Source: Candidatus Blautia excrementipullorum (GTDB lineage: Bacteria; Bacillota; Clostridia; Lachnospirales; Lachnospiraceae). Taken from it: DNA of 35,486 nt. The translations under genes and the position numbers were made by a program. Positions 26,769 to 35,001 of this stretch are shown here, in pieces. The notes beneath the pieces were generated by a model. It was given only the letters and a program-made list of their open reading frames with translations. It made no database searches and was not told the origin of the DNA. Location of the stretch: the NCBI GenBank assembly GCA_019118645.1, contig DWYN01000164.1, positions 1 to 35,486 on the forward strand, written 5' to 3'. Within the stretch, counting starts at the first letter, position 1. Each line of letters begins with the position of its first letter.

Positions 26769-26990
26769 TTAGTCTACCGCCCACTTATCCAGCTTTCTCA
26801 AAAACGCCGCATCCTCTGTCACAACTTTTACCGGATGATCGTAATCAAGCGCCATAAGTCCCAGAATAGACTTCGCGTCCGCAATCTGATTTTCGTCCGT
26901 ATGCACACCCACGTCGCTTCTGCACTTGCACGCAAGATTCATAAAATCCCTCAGATCATTTGCTTCTGTCAGTTTGATCAGTCGATACAT
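26769..26990 (-). CDS. HPr-like protein without the phosphocarrier histidine (Crh-like)
   Basis: A 73-residue protein resembling HPr of the sugar phosphotransferase system. It keeps the regulatory-Ser block, DAKSILGLMALDY (S41), which corresponds to the HPr-kinase site Ser46. The N-terminal His15/Arg17 motif (HARPA) is replaced by residues around LTEANDLRDF, with no His there, so it cannot carry phosphate from Enzyme I. This mirrors Bacillus Crh, which lacks His15 but keeps Ser46 and acts in catabolite repression with CcpA. It has an AGGAGG site and follows rbsB after an attenuator-like hairpin. A regulatory role is inference. Confidence 0.72.
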   Translation of the reverse strand: MYRLIKLTEANDLRDFMNLACKCRSDVGVHTDENQIADAKSILGLMALDYDHPVKVVTEDAAFLRKLDKWAVD

Positions 26991-27024
26991 AACCTGCCTC
27001 CTTCATGATTTTGAAATAAGGAAA

Positions 27025-27049
27025 GGCTGACCACAGCATATGGCCAGCC
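27025..27049 (-). terminator. Attenuator-like hairpin between rbsB and the HPr-like gene
   Basis: On the minus strand, GGCTGGCCA pairs with TGGTCAGCC (9 bp with one G-T, 7-base loop), followed by TTTCCTTATTT. The weak U-run suggests partial termination, so that the binding protein is made in excess of the genes after it. Confidence 0.55.
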
Positions 27050-27130
27050 AGCATCCTTTCTTACCTTTTCCGCTGTTCCGGTTGCCCACAAATGTGTTTC
27101 TGTTTCACTGCTGAACAGCTCTGTTCATTT

Positions 27131-28111
27131 TTACTTCATTGCCGCAAAAGCAAGGCTGTCATCCACATAATCTGCCACGTTGCTGCTGTCAATAACGCCT
27201 GTTCCCGCATCAACGTATTCTTCATAATCCTCGCCGTTGAGAATCTGCAGAGTTGTATCAAGAGCAGTTCTGATCAGAGAACCGGGGTCATTCATGGTTG
27301 TAATAGAATATGTGCCGTCCTCAATTGCCATAACCGCTTCCATAAGCCCGTCTACGCCGCAGACTGCAACGCCTTCAATTCCCTGCTCCTGAAGAACCTG
27401 AGCTGCGCCGAGAGCCATGTCGTCGTTATGTCCGTATACAGCAACAATGTTGTCATTGCTCTGAAGAAGGTCCTGTGTAGCTGTAACAGCTTTGCTTCTG
27501 GTATAATCACAATATGCGGACTGTACCACTTCGAGACCCGGCGCCTCTGCGATGGCTGCCTCAAATCCGTCTCTTCTTGCCATCATAACGGTATCGCCTG
27601 CAGTTCCCTGGATTTCCAGAATCGTTCCCTCTGCCGCATCTTTTCCACCCAGAAGTTCAACAAGAGCTTCTCCTACCAGGCGTCCCATCTCTTCATTGTC
27701 ACGTCCTACATAAGCGGTATAGCCTTCATTAATGTTACGGTCAACAGTAATTACAGGAATGCCGGCATTCGTACATGCCTCGATTGAAGGTGCAATTCCC
27801 TCTGCGTTGATTGGATTTACGATCAGAGCGTCAATGCCGCTGGTAATCATGTCGTTGATGTCATTGTTCTGTTTTGTAACATCATCGTCCGCGCTTACAA
27901 CGGTAAGATCCACACCCAGTTCTTTTGCATACTCTTCCGCCACATCCTTCATGGATACATAGAAGGGTGACGCAAGCGTACACTGTGCAAAGCCAATCTT
28001 ATAACTGGTGCCTGAACTTTCCGCAGTGTCCTCAGCCGCACTTACGGTCATTGCCATGGATGCCACCATAGCTGCTGCAGTCAATACTGCTACGATACCT
28101 TTTTTTCTCAT
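27131..28111 (-). CDS. Ribose/allose-type sugar-binding protein (RbsB class)
   Basis: Extracytoplasmic binding protein for the CUT2 importer coded beside it. Residues 1-25 form a signal peptide (MRKKGIVAVLTAAAMVASMA, cleavage after VSA). It contains no Cys, so it cannot be a lipoprotein. The mature part has the RbsB features IGFAQCTLASPFYVSM, IDALIVNPINAEG, VITVDRNINEG with the ligand-binding Arg, and VYGHNDDMALGAAQ. It has 326 residues, normal for the class. It lies third in the importer set, after ATPase and permease, and before an attenuator-like hairpin. The ligand cannot be read from sequence alone; a pentose or deoxy-pentose fits the downstream enzymes. Confidence 0.9.
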   Translation of the reverse strand: MRKKGIVAVLTAAAMVASMAMTVSAAEDTAESSGTSYKIGFAQCTLASPFYVSMKDVAEEYAKELGVDLTVVSADDDVTKQNNDINDMITSGIDALIVNPINAEGIAPSIEACTNAGIPVITVDRNINEGYTAYVGRDNEEMGRLVGEALVELLGGKDAAEGTILEIQGTAGDTVMMARRDGFEAAIAEAPGLEVVQSAYCDYTRSKAVTATQDLLQSNDNIVAVYGHNDDMALGAAQVLQEQGIEGVAVCGVDGLMEAVMAIEDGTYSITTMNDPGSLIRTALDTTLQILNGEDYEEYVDAGTGVIDSSNVADYVDDSLAFAAMK

Positions 28112-28171
28112 CTTCGTTCCTCCTTAATAATGTTTTTTATCTGATAAGCGCTCATCTGCGCTTCATCATTC

Positions 28172-29119
28172 TTATTTTCTGGAATCAATGACACGATTCA
28201 GCAGCAGGGCGGCAATAATGATAATGCCCTTGGCAATCTGCTGATAGAAAGATGCCAGTCCTACAAGGTTAAAAATATTGGTAATAATCTGAAGAAGAAA
28301 TACACCGCCGAAGGTACCGACAATAGATCCTATACCTCCCGAAAGGCTGGCGCCTCCTATAACGGAGGCCGCAATAGCGTTCAGTTCCATTCCGTCTCCG
28401 GCTGTGGGCTGTCCTGTAGCCAGCCACGACGCGGTAAGCACGCCGGCGAAAGCCGAAAGACAGGCGCAGATCACATAGGCAAGCGCATAATTCCTTGTAG
28501 TTTTGATACCGGAAAGCGTTGCCGCTTCACGGTTCCCGCCTATTGCGAACAGGCTGCGTCCGAAGGTCGTATATTTCAGCATCAGCGTAAACAGGACAGT
28601 GAGAAGGATCCAGATAATTCCGCTGACAGAAACTCTTCCGATAAATCCGCCTCCAATAAATTTGAAGCTGGCAGGAAGGCCGAACACCGGCACGCCTGCC
28701 GTCGTGAGAAGAGCCGCTCCTCTGGCAATTTCCATCATGGCCAGGGTGGCAATAAAATCCGGAAGGCCAAACCGGGCAATCAGAACGCCGGTGATAAGTC
28801 CCAGAACCGCTCCCAGAACAACACCCGCAATAATCGATATCACGATCGGTATACCCGCACTCACCATAATAGAGGAAATCATTCCGGCAAAAGCCGCCAC
28901 TGAGCCAACAGACAAGTCAATTCCTCCCAGTATAATGACGATCGTCATGCCTATCGCCACAATTCCGGGAATAGATGCCTGCTGCAGCAGATTCAGAAGA
29001 TTTCCCAGAGTCAGGAAATTCGGCGATAAGATGGACGAAATGACCACAAATACAATCAGCAGTACAAGTAAATTATATTTCTTCAGCAAGTCTCCTATTT
29101 TCAACGGTTCTTTCCTCAT
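28172..29119 (-). CDS. Ribose-type ABC transporter permease (RbsC class)
   Basis: A 315-residue membrane permease with 8-10 hydrophobic segments and the conserved block AIAASVIGGASLSGGIGSIVGT that meets the ATPase. Early parts GIVAIGMTIVIILGGIDLSVGS are typical of RbsC. It overlaps the ATPase gene by the four bases ATGA, so the two are translationally coupled. Unlike the importer at 10177-14898 it has a single permease, which should act as a homodimer. Confidence 0.93.
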   Translation of the reverse strand: MRKEPLKIGDLLKKYNLLVLLIVFVVISSILSPNFLTLGNLLNLLQQASIPGIVAIGMTIVIILGGIDLSVGSVAAFAGMISSIMVSAGIPIVISIIAGVVLGAVLGLITGVLIARFGLPDFIATLAMMEIARGAALLTTAGVPVFGLPASFKFIGGGFIGRVSVSGIIWILLTVLFTLMLKYTTFGRSLFAIGGNREAATLSGIKTTRNYALAYVICACLSAFAGVLTASWLATGQPTAGDGMELNAIAASVIGGASLSGGIGSIVGTFGGVFLLQIITNIFNLVGLASFYQQIAKGIIIIAALLLNRVIDSRK

Positions 29120-30624
29120 GATTCGTTCCTCCCTGTAACAGAAACCTGTAAAATTTTATCCGCATCGAAGTTTTCTTTTGACGAAGACATGATCTGCTTT
29201 CCGTCAAACATTACGATAATGTTGTCGCAGACACGAAGAAGCTCGTCCAGCTCCGACGAAACGACGATCATACTTTTTCCCTCCTGGGACAGATTATGAA
29301 TAATCTTGTATATCTCCTCTTTTACCATCACATCGATGCCCTGTGTCGGTTCATCAATCAGCAGAATGTCGCAGTCCCGGAACAGCCATTTGGCAATAAT
29401 TACTTTCTGCTGATTCCCGCCAGAGAGGTTCTGGATAATCGTATTGATGGAAGGCGTTTTTATATTCAGGCTTTTCTTATATTTTTCACATGTTTCCTGG
29501 ATGATTTTATAATTTACGATTTTATTTTTTTTGCATTTGTCAAGGGCGACCATGGTCATATTCTCCCAGACCGGAAGAATCTGAACCAGTCCCTGCGTTT
29601 TTCTGTTTTCAGGGATCAGTCCGATTCCATTGGCAATGGCTTCTCCTGTATGCCGGAAATGGACAGGCTTGCCGTGCAGCCGGATCTCACCCTCGCTGAA
29701 AGGATCCGCGCCGAAAATCGAACGGACAACTTCTGTGCGGCCGGCTCCCACCAGGCCGTACAGGCCGAGCACCTCCCCCTTATGAAGATCGAAGGAGATA
29801 TTGCTGACCTTCGCATTGCAGAGATTTTTCACCTCCAGCACCTTCTCTTCATTCAGAGGTTTGGCTTCCACATAGGTTTTCTGGCTGCTGACCTTCGCTC
29901 CGGTCATATATTCCACCAGATCGTCCTCATTAATCTCACTTGTATTGCGGCAGGCAACAAATTTTCCGTCCCTGAGAATTGTAATCCTGTCTCCCACAAT
30001 AAACAGTTCCTCCAGATGGTGCGAGATGTAGATCAAAGTGATTCCCTTTTCCTTCAGTTCTTTGATCAGGCGTATTAAGGTCTCGAACTCACGCTTCGAC
30101 AAAGTGGACGACGGTTCATCCATGACGATCAGCTTCGCATTGCCAGCAAGCGCTTTCATAATCTCGGTCATCTGTCTCTGCCCGATGTTCAGATCGCTGA
30201 CCTTTGCACGGACGTCAATTTTCATATTCATCTCATCAGCGATTTCCTGTGTTTTCCGGTAAACTTCCTTCCAGTCCACAGTGCCGAGTTTCGTCTTCGG
30301 GTAATTGTTTATGTATACGTTTTCGCCTACTGTCAGTTCATTCACCAGAGACAGCTCCTGATAAATAACAGCAATTCCTTTTTTCTTGCGTTCCAGGGTT
30401 CCATGGGGCTTTAGTTTTTCTCCGTCAAAGATAATCTCTCCCCCGTCCTCCACATAAGCACCGGAAAGAACCTTCATCAGTGTTGATTTGCCGGCTCCGT
30501 TCGCGCCGATCAGACAGTGCACTTCCCCTCTTCTGACAGAAAAATCCACCTGGTCGAGTGCCTTTACACCTGGAAAAAGCTTTTCAATCTTCCGCATCTC
30601 CAGAATGTTATCCTGTTCCTGCAC
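29116..30624 (-). CDS. Ribose-type ABC transporter ATPase (RbsA class)
   Basis: A 502-residue ATPase with two fused nucleotide-binding domains. The first has Walker A GANGAGKST, signature LNIGQRQMTEI and Walker B IVMDEPSSTLS. The second has the degenerate Walker A of the family (GLVGAGRTE), LSGGNQQKV and LLIDEPTQGID. The start is GTG at 30624, 8 bases after GGAGG; the ATG in between is out of frame. It lies 21 bases after the FGGY kinase and overlaps the permease. It is the intact paralogue of the broken ATPase at 13408-14898 and shows Trp where that gene has TGA. Confidence 0.95.
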   Translation of the reverse strand: MQEQDNILEMRKIEKLFPGVKALDQVDFSVRRGEVHCLIGANGAGKSTLMKVLSGAYVEDGGEIIFDGEKLKPHGTLERKKKGIAVIYQELSLVNELTVGENVYINNYPKTKLGTVDWKEVYRKTQEIADEMNMKIDVRAKVSDLNIGQRQMTEIMKALAGNAKLIVMDEPSSTLSKREFETLIRLIKELKEKGITLIYISHHLEELFIVGDRITILRDGKFVACRNTSEINEDDLVEYMTGAKVSSQKTYVEAKPLNEEKVLEVKNLCNAKVSNISFDLHKGEVLGLYGLVGAGRTEVVRSIFGADPFSEGEIRLHGKPVHFRHTGEAIANGIGLIPENRKTQGLVQILPVWENMTMVALDKCKKNKIVNYKIIQETCEKYKKSLNIKTPSINTIIQNLSGGNQQKVIIAKWLFRDCDILLIDEPTQGIDVMVKEEIYKIIHNLSQEGKSMIVVSSELDELLRVCDNIIVMFDGKQIMSSSKENFDADKILQVSVTGRNES

Positions 30625-30645
30625 GCTCTCATCCTCCTTTTCCTG

Positions 30646-32148
30646 TTATTGATGCATAAAATCCTTCAGATTCTCATACAGTTCCAGATATTTTCTAAAG
30701 TAAGGCAGATAAGCCTGATGTTTTTCCATATCCGGACGAATGATCTTCGCAGGGATTACCATCTGCTCCGCCGCTTCCTGAAAGCTTCCATAGCAGCGTC
30801 CGCGGGAAGCGGACACTACACAGCAGCCCAGAGCGCCGGCCTGGCTGTTGCGGTTGACCGTAATCGGTTTCCCTGTAACATCGGATATCATCTGCATCCA
30901 TTTCGCGTCTTTCGTCACGCCGCCGCAGGCAGTAATCATATCCACCATATATCCGTATTTCTCATAGTTGGAAATAATATTGTATGTTCCATAAGAAACT
31001 GCCTCGAGGATGGCTCTGTATATATGTTCCCATGTATGTTTCACATTCAGGCCGAAAATCACGCCTTTTGCGGAAGCGTCCTTGTACGGAGTGCGGTTCC
31101 CCTGGAAGAAATCCAGAACAGTCACTCCGTCTGCTCCGATGGGGATCCTGTCCGGAATATCAAGAAGCCTTGCGTATGGATTTCCGTTTTCCTCCGGAAT
31201 ATGAAAATTCTGGCGGAACCAGTTCACCAGACCGGAAGCGGAAATCTGTCCTCCCTCCAGAAGCCACATATGATCCAGCACCGCGCTGTCATATGGTCCC
31301 CAGATTCCCGGCATATCCGGTTTTTCCTCTGAGAGGCACAGATGCACAAAACTGGTTCCCATAATGATTCCGACTTTTCCGGGCCGCAGCACATCCAGTC
31401 CGAACATTGCCATATGGGCGTCAATTCCGCCCTGCACCACCTCCATGTCTCTGGAAAATCCATATTTCTCGCACAGTTCCGGGCGAATAAAGCCCACTCT
31501 CTCTCCGATTTTATCTACTCTTGTAACCAGCTTTTCCTCATAATCCTCAAACCCGATCTGTTCAAAAAAATCCCTCTGATATCCGCCCAGGGAAGAAACG
31601 TAATTCCATTTGCAGGTAGTATTGCAGATGGAGCTTGACCATTCCCCGCACAGCTGATAATTGATCCAGTCCAGCTGCTCAACAATCTTATAGCAGGAAT
31701 TATAAATTTCCGGCTCATGATGCTTCAGCCAGAGAGCCTTCGGGATCATCCACTCAAATGAAGTCTCCTTCCCGCAGTAATCCAGAACAGGATGATGCGT
31801 ACTGTTGATTGCATCCATCTCCTCCCTGGAGCGGGCGTCCATCCACATCAGTGCATTGCGCATAGGATTACCTTCGTTATCTACAGGAAATGCAGTGGAA
31901 GATGTGGCACATACACAGCAGGCCTTGATACGGCACATTTTCTCGCGTCCCAATAATGTCTCCATTTTTTCCATAATTGCCGATATTGCATTCCACCAGT
32001 CAGCCGGATTCTGCTCCGCCCAGCCGACCTCAGGGAAAACAGTATCCCACTTTTCTTCCTGCTCAAAAAGCAGATTCCCTTTTTTGTCACTGACCGCAAT
32101 CCGAACTCCCTGAGTTCCGGTGTCAATACCCATAAAATATGACTCCAT
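30646..32148 (-). CDS. FGGY-family carbohydrate kinase (substrate unknown)
   Basis: A 500-residue FGGY kinase, related to xylulokinase/ribulokinase-type enzymes. The N-terminal phosphate-binding motif is GIDTGTQGVRIAV, the substrate region includes NALMWMDARSREEM, the domain junction is GGIDAHMAMFGLDV, and the second phosphate loop reads GIIMGTSF. The late signature TACGGVTKDAKWMQMISDVTGKP is intact. It is first in the importer operon (kinase-rbsA-rbsC-rbsB), so it should phosphorylate the imported sugar or polyol. A ketopentose, pentitol or deoxy-sugar product feeding the dehydrogenase and DeoC is possible, but no residue here fixes the substrate. Confidence 0.88.
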   Translation of the reverse strand: MESYFMGIDTGTQGVRIAVSDKKGNLLFEQEEKWDTVFPEVGWAEQNPADWWNAISAIMEKMETLLGREKMCRIKACCVCATSSTAFPVDNEGNPMRNALMWMDARSREEMDAINSTHHPVLDYCGKETSFEWMIPKALWLKHHEPEIYNSCYKIVEQLDWINYQLCGEWSSSICNTTCKWNYVSSLGGYQRDFFEQIGFEDYEEKLVTRVDKIGERVGFIRPELCEKYGFSRDMEVVQGGIDAHMAMFGLDVLRPGKVGIIMGTSFVHLCLSEEKPDMPGIWGPYDSAVLDHMWLLEGGQISASGLVNWFRQNFHIPEENGNPYARLLDIPDRIPIGADGVTVLDFFQGNRTPYKDASAKGVIFGLNVKHTWEHIYRAILEAVSYGTYNIISNYEKYGYMVDMITACGGVTKDAKWMQMISDVTGKPITVNRNSQAGALGCCVVSASRGRCYGSFQEAAEQMVIPAKIIRPDMEKHQAYLPYFRKYLELYENLKDFMHQ

Positions 32149-32205
32149 ATATAGCCTCCCTGTTTACAGCCACCACATCAGATCATTTCTTTCTCCCTTT
32201 TCTTC

Positions 32206-32243
32206 AGGAACATATGTTACTCATCTAATATCATTTGTTTATA
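32206..32243. promoter_or_regulatory. Regulon-2 operator pair between kinase operon and regulator 2
   Basis: Element 1 AGGAACATATGTTAC (32206-32220) contains a perfect 10-bp palindrome AACATATGTT; element 2 is TATCATTTGTTTATA (32229-32243). They start 23 bp apart. They lie just downstream of the kinase -10 box and could also affect the divergent regulator gene. Confidence 0.75.
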
Positions 32244-32248
32244 AGTGA

Positions 32249-32277
32249 ATGTTACTATAAACTCCAACAATTGTCAA
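32249..32277 (-). promoter_or_regulatory. Promoter of the kinase-rbs operon
   Basis: TTGACA (32277-32272) and TAACAT (32254-32249) with a 17-base spacer; operator element 2 starts 5 bases after the -10. The rest of the gap to the regulator (about 32280-32500) is very AT-rich, with one more ATCATTTGTTT copy at 32279-32289 and no convincing gene. Confidence 0.7.
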
Positions 32278-32504
32278 TCATCATTTGTTTTTTTGCACAA
32301 TTTTTTGTATGAATTTTTGTTTTTCTTCCGTAATCTGTTCTCATTTATTGGATTTTATTTTTCATATACCAGGAAAATCTACATTTTATTTCGCATTTTT
32401 CATCTGTTTTTTGTTTATTTTTTCACAATGGCACATTCCCGGAACTGCTTCATCAGAAATTCATAAATTTGCTTTTATTCCCGCTTTTCACTTTCCGGGA
32501 ATCC

Positions 32505-32533
32505 TTGCGGCTTATAGGGATGTATGATATAAT
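32505..32533 (+). promoter_or_regulatory. Promoter of regulator 2
   Basis: A perfect TATAAT (32528-32533) with a TGA extension on its 5' side and a weak TTGCGG (32505-32510) at 17 bases. An extended -10 type promoter is likely. Confidence 0.6.
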
Positions 32534-32565
32534 GCTTTTTGAAAAAAAGGAAAGAGTAATGAACT

Positions 32566-33525
32566 ATGACAGATTATAAACGAACGGAGCTCCTCGTAAA
32601 GGTGGCCAAACTGTATTACGAAGACGACTTCAGCCAGGAAATGATCGCACAGAAGCTGGGACTGTCCCGTCCTTATATTTCAAAACTTCTTAACGAGGCA
32701 AAAGAAAAGGGGATTGTGAGAGTGCAGGTGATAGATCCTCTGAGTACGGAAACACCCCTTGAACAGAAAATAAGAGAACATTTTTCCCTGGAAAAGGTAA
32801 AGATCGTTCCTACGGCAGAAGGGCCCTCTTCTCTGTCCCGGCTTGGGCTTGAGGCCGCCAGGTTTCTGGATACCATACTCCAGAACAATGACGTCATCGG
32901 CCTCTCCTGGGGCGCAACGATCCATGCCTGTTCCCAGGCTCTTCTGCAGAGAAATGATCTGAAAAATATTGTCGCCGTACAGCTGTGCGGCGGACTAAGC
33001 ACCATCAATAAAAATATATATGCAACTGAAATCCTGAACAACTTTTCCGTTTCTCTCGGGAGTATGTCTTATTCTCTCCCGCTTCCTGCTGTCATGGATT
33101 CCAAACGTATGAAGGATGTTGTACAGAAAGACCATAATATCGCAAAAATCATGCAGTATGGCTACGATTCCAATATTGCGCTGATTACCACCGGAGCTTT
33201 TGGTCAGAAAAGCGCGCTTGTGCATGCCGGCTATATCAGCCATAATGAAATGAAGCTTTTGGCAGAGCGGGGAGCTGTGGGCGATATCTGTTCCCATCTG
33301 ATTGACATTCACGGCAACATCTGTGATCCGGAGCTGGACGAACGCACCGTAGCCGTTTCTCTTGATGAACTCAAAAAGAAAAGGTACCGCATCTGTGTGG
33401 CTCAGGGACTCAGCAAAGCGGATTCCATGCTGGGCGCTCTCAACGGAGGCATCGTCAATGTTCTGATCACCAACGAAGAAACCGCGGATCTGATATTAAG
33501 GCAGGATGATTATATGAATCCATAA
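32566..33525 (+). CDS. SorC/DeoR-type sugar-sensing transcriptional regulator 2
   Basis: A 319-residue SorC-family regulator, similar in layout to Bacillus subtilis DeoR, which responds to deoxyribose-5-phosphate. Residues 15-50 form the DNA reader (FSQEMIAQKLGLSRPYISKL). The rest is the sugar-phosphate sensing domain (VIGLSWGATIHACSQ, VAVQLCGGLS, ALITTGAFG). It is divergent from the kinase-Rbs operon, and the paired CATATG-type sites in between and at two further promoters are its likely targets. The presence of deoC in the regulon makes deoxyribose-5-phosphate a good guess for the effector; this is inference. Confidence 0.9.
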   Translation: MTDYKRTELLVKVAKLYYEDDFSQEMIAQKLGLSRPYISKLLNEAKEKGIVRVQVIDPLSTETPLEQKIREHFSLEKVKIVPTAEGPSSLSRLGLEAARFLDTILQNNDVIGLSWGATIHACSQALLQRNDLKNIVAVQLCGGLSTINKNIYATEILNNFSVSLGSMSYSLPLPAVMDSKRMKDVVQKDHNIAKIMQYGYDSNIALITTGAFGQKSALVHAGYISHNEMKLLAERGAVGDICSHLIDIHGNICDPELDERTVAVSLDELKKKRYRICVAQGLSKADSMLGALNGGIVNVLITNEETADLILRQDDYMNP

Positions 33526-33526
33526 A

Positions 33527-33562
33527 AGAAGGCGCTGCCCCAGGACAACGCCTTCTTTTTTC
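33527..33562. terminator. Bidirectional terminator between regulator 2 and the iron alcohol dehydrogenase
   Basis: Stem AGAAGGCG / CGCCTTCT (33527-33534 and 33549-33556) with a T-run on the plus strand and TTCTTTTA on the minus strand. It serves both convergent genes. Confidence 0.88.
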
Positions 33563-33590
33563 TTTTCTCAGCACGATCAGGCCGGTGCTG

Positions 33591-34748
33591 CTATTTTGCG
33601 TAATATGCGTCCATGAAGACCTTCTGAACATCCACAACTGTGGCCTCCTTTGGGTTCTCCGGCATTCCTGTGTCTTCCAGTGCATGTAGAGAAAGCGTCA
33701 GTACGTCTCCAGGCTTAAATGCTGTTTCGGACAATTTCGGAATTTTCAGCCTCCGTGCCATTCCCTCGATATATGCGATCGCCGCATTGGCCGCCTGATC
33801 CGCCGTCATTCTGGACGTATCGATTCCAAGGGCTTTCGCAATATCTGCATAACGTTTCTTGCAGGCGGAAGTATTATACCGCATGACATGGGTCAGAAGT
33901 ATCGCATTTGCCACTCCATGGGGAGTATTGTAAAATCCCCCAAGCTGATGGGCCATTGCATGAACCATTCCGAGCCCGGCGTTGGAAAACGCCAGTCCCG
34001 CCATATATTCCGCCCAGCACATATCCGTGCGCGCTTCAATATTATGTCCGTCCTGATACGCTTTTTCCAAAGATTTTCCTACTAGGGCAATCGCCTCCAA
34101 AGCGATGCCGTCTGTAAACGGGAAATGGGATTTTGCCACATATGCTTCAATTGCATGGGTAAGTGCATCCATACCCGTTGCCGCAGTGAGGGCAGGCGGC
34201 ATGTCCACCATCAGTTCCGGATCATTGACCGCCAGATAAGAAAGGCAGTTGGCGTCTACCATGAGCATTTTGCTTTTTTTCACCTCGTCCGTGACTACAT
34301 AAGCTCTGGTTACTTCTGAGCCGGTTCCGGCAGTCGTATTAACGGCAATCAGAGGAGCGCCAGTTCTTTTCGACTTGTCAAGGCCGTTATAATCTTCAAT
34401 ATTTCCGCCGTTTTTTGCCAGAATACTGACCGCCTTGGCAACATCAAGAGGCGATCCTCCCCCGATTCCGATCAGATAATCGCAGTTTTCTCTGTCGTAC
34501 ACAGATTTCGCCTCATTTACAATAGATACTGTCGGATTCGGCTTCACACCGGTATAGACCGCATAGCTTTTTCCTGCATGTTCCAGTACGTCTGTTACCT
34601 TTTTTGCGGTGCCGATTTTCATAAGTCCCTCGTCTGTCACAATCAGCGCCTTTTGTGCGGAGAGCCGATCGATATAGCGAGGTATTTGGTTAAGACAGCC
34701 CTTTCCGATCATCGTATGGGCCGGCTGGTATAGTTCCCGGTAACTCAT
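33591..34748 (-). CDS. Iron-containing alcohol dehydrogenase
   Basis: A 385-residue group III alcohol dehydrogenase (FucO / 1,3-propanediol dehydrogenase type) that reduces short aldehydes with NAD(P)H. Metal ligands D194 and H198 (TGMDALTHAIEAYV), H263 and H277 (GLGMVHAMAHQLGG, NTPHG) are all present, and the nucleotide loop is GIGGGSPLDVAK. It has no N-terminal tag. Its promoter carries the regulon-2 operator pair, so it is co-induced with DeoC; reducing acetaldehyde to ethanol and recycling NAD+ is the simplest role. The ATG at 34748 follows GGAGGG. Confidence 0.93.
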   Translation of the reverse strand: MSYRELYQPAHTMIGKGCLNQIPRYIDRLSAQKALIVTDEGLMKIGTAKKVTDVLEHAGKSYAVYTGVKPNPTVSIVNEAKSVYDRENCDYLIGIGGGSPLDVAKAVSILAKNGGNIEDYNGLDKSKRTGAPLIAVNTTAGTGSEVTRAYVVTDEVKKSKMLMVDANCLSYLAVNDPELMVDMPPALTAATGMDALTHAIEAYVAKSHFPFTDGIALEAIALVGKSLEKAYQDGHNIEARTDMCWAEYMAGLAFSNAGLGMVHAMAHQLGGFYNTPHGVANAILLTHVMRYNTSACKKRYADIAKALGIDTSRMTADQAANAAIAYIEGMARRLKIPKLSETAFKPGDVLTLSLHALEDTGMPENPKEATVVDVQKVFMDAYYAK

Positions 34749-34774
34749 AGCTAATTCCCTCCATACTTTTATTA

Positions 34775-34812
34775 TATGAACTTTTGATACCTTAATTATA
34801 ACTTATGTTCCT
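34775..34812. promoter_or_regulatory. Regulon-2 operator pair before the iron alcohol dehydrogenase
   Basis: Read on the minus strand: AGGAACATAAGTTAT (34812-34798), 8 bases, then TATCAAAAGTTCATA (34789-34775). Element 1 matches the 32206 site at 13 of 15 positions, and the 23-bp spacing is identical. It lies between the -10 box and the ribosome site. Confidence 0.75.
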
Positions 34813-34818
34813 GTACAA

Positions 34819-34847
34819 AGAATATCACAGTCAAAAAAAGAAGTCAA
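34819..34847 (-). promoter_or_regulatory. Promoter of the iron alcohol dehydrogenase
   Basis: TTGACT (34847-34842) and TATTCT (34824-34819) with a 17-base spacer; the operator begins 6 bases downstream. Confidence 0.6.
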
Positions 34848-34901
34848 TAATCAGCACAATCCGCCATTGAAGCGCAATTTTTGCAGCCGCCTGCTTCATT
34901 A

Positions 34902-34929
34902 ACATTCTGAGGCTGTGCTCCATATAATA
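34902..34929 (+). promoter_or_regulatory. Sigma-K-like sporulation promoter
   Basis: ACA (34902-34904), 16 bases, then CATATAATA (34921-34929) fits the mother-cell sigma-K consensus (AC box, then CATAnnnTA). It lies about 75 bases before the Cys-rich gene. TATAAT-like overlap means that a vegetative promoter cannot be excluded. Confidence 0.4.
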
Positions 34930-34967
34930 TTGTGTGGACGAATTTTACCAATCTCCACATAATATTA
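34925..34967. repeat. 14-bp inverted repeat upstream of the Cys-rich gene
   Basis: TAATATTGTGTGGA (34925-34938) and TCCACATAATATTA (34954-34967) pair with one G-T, leaving a 15-base loop. It overlaps the start of the likely transcript and could be a regulator site or leader hairpin. Confidence 0.6.
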
Positions 34968-35001
34968 TTGGTTACGTGCCGGGCACGGAAAGGAGCTTTT
35001 T

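Noticed and set aside
32245-32466. A 73-residue open frame between the kinase and regulator 2
   Set aside because: It is mostly Phe/Ile/Tyr from an AT-rich stretch, overlaps the kinase promoter and operator, and has no ribosome site.
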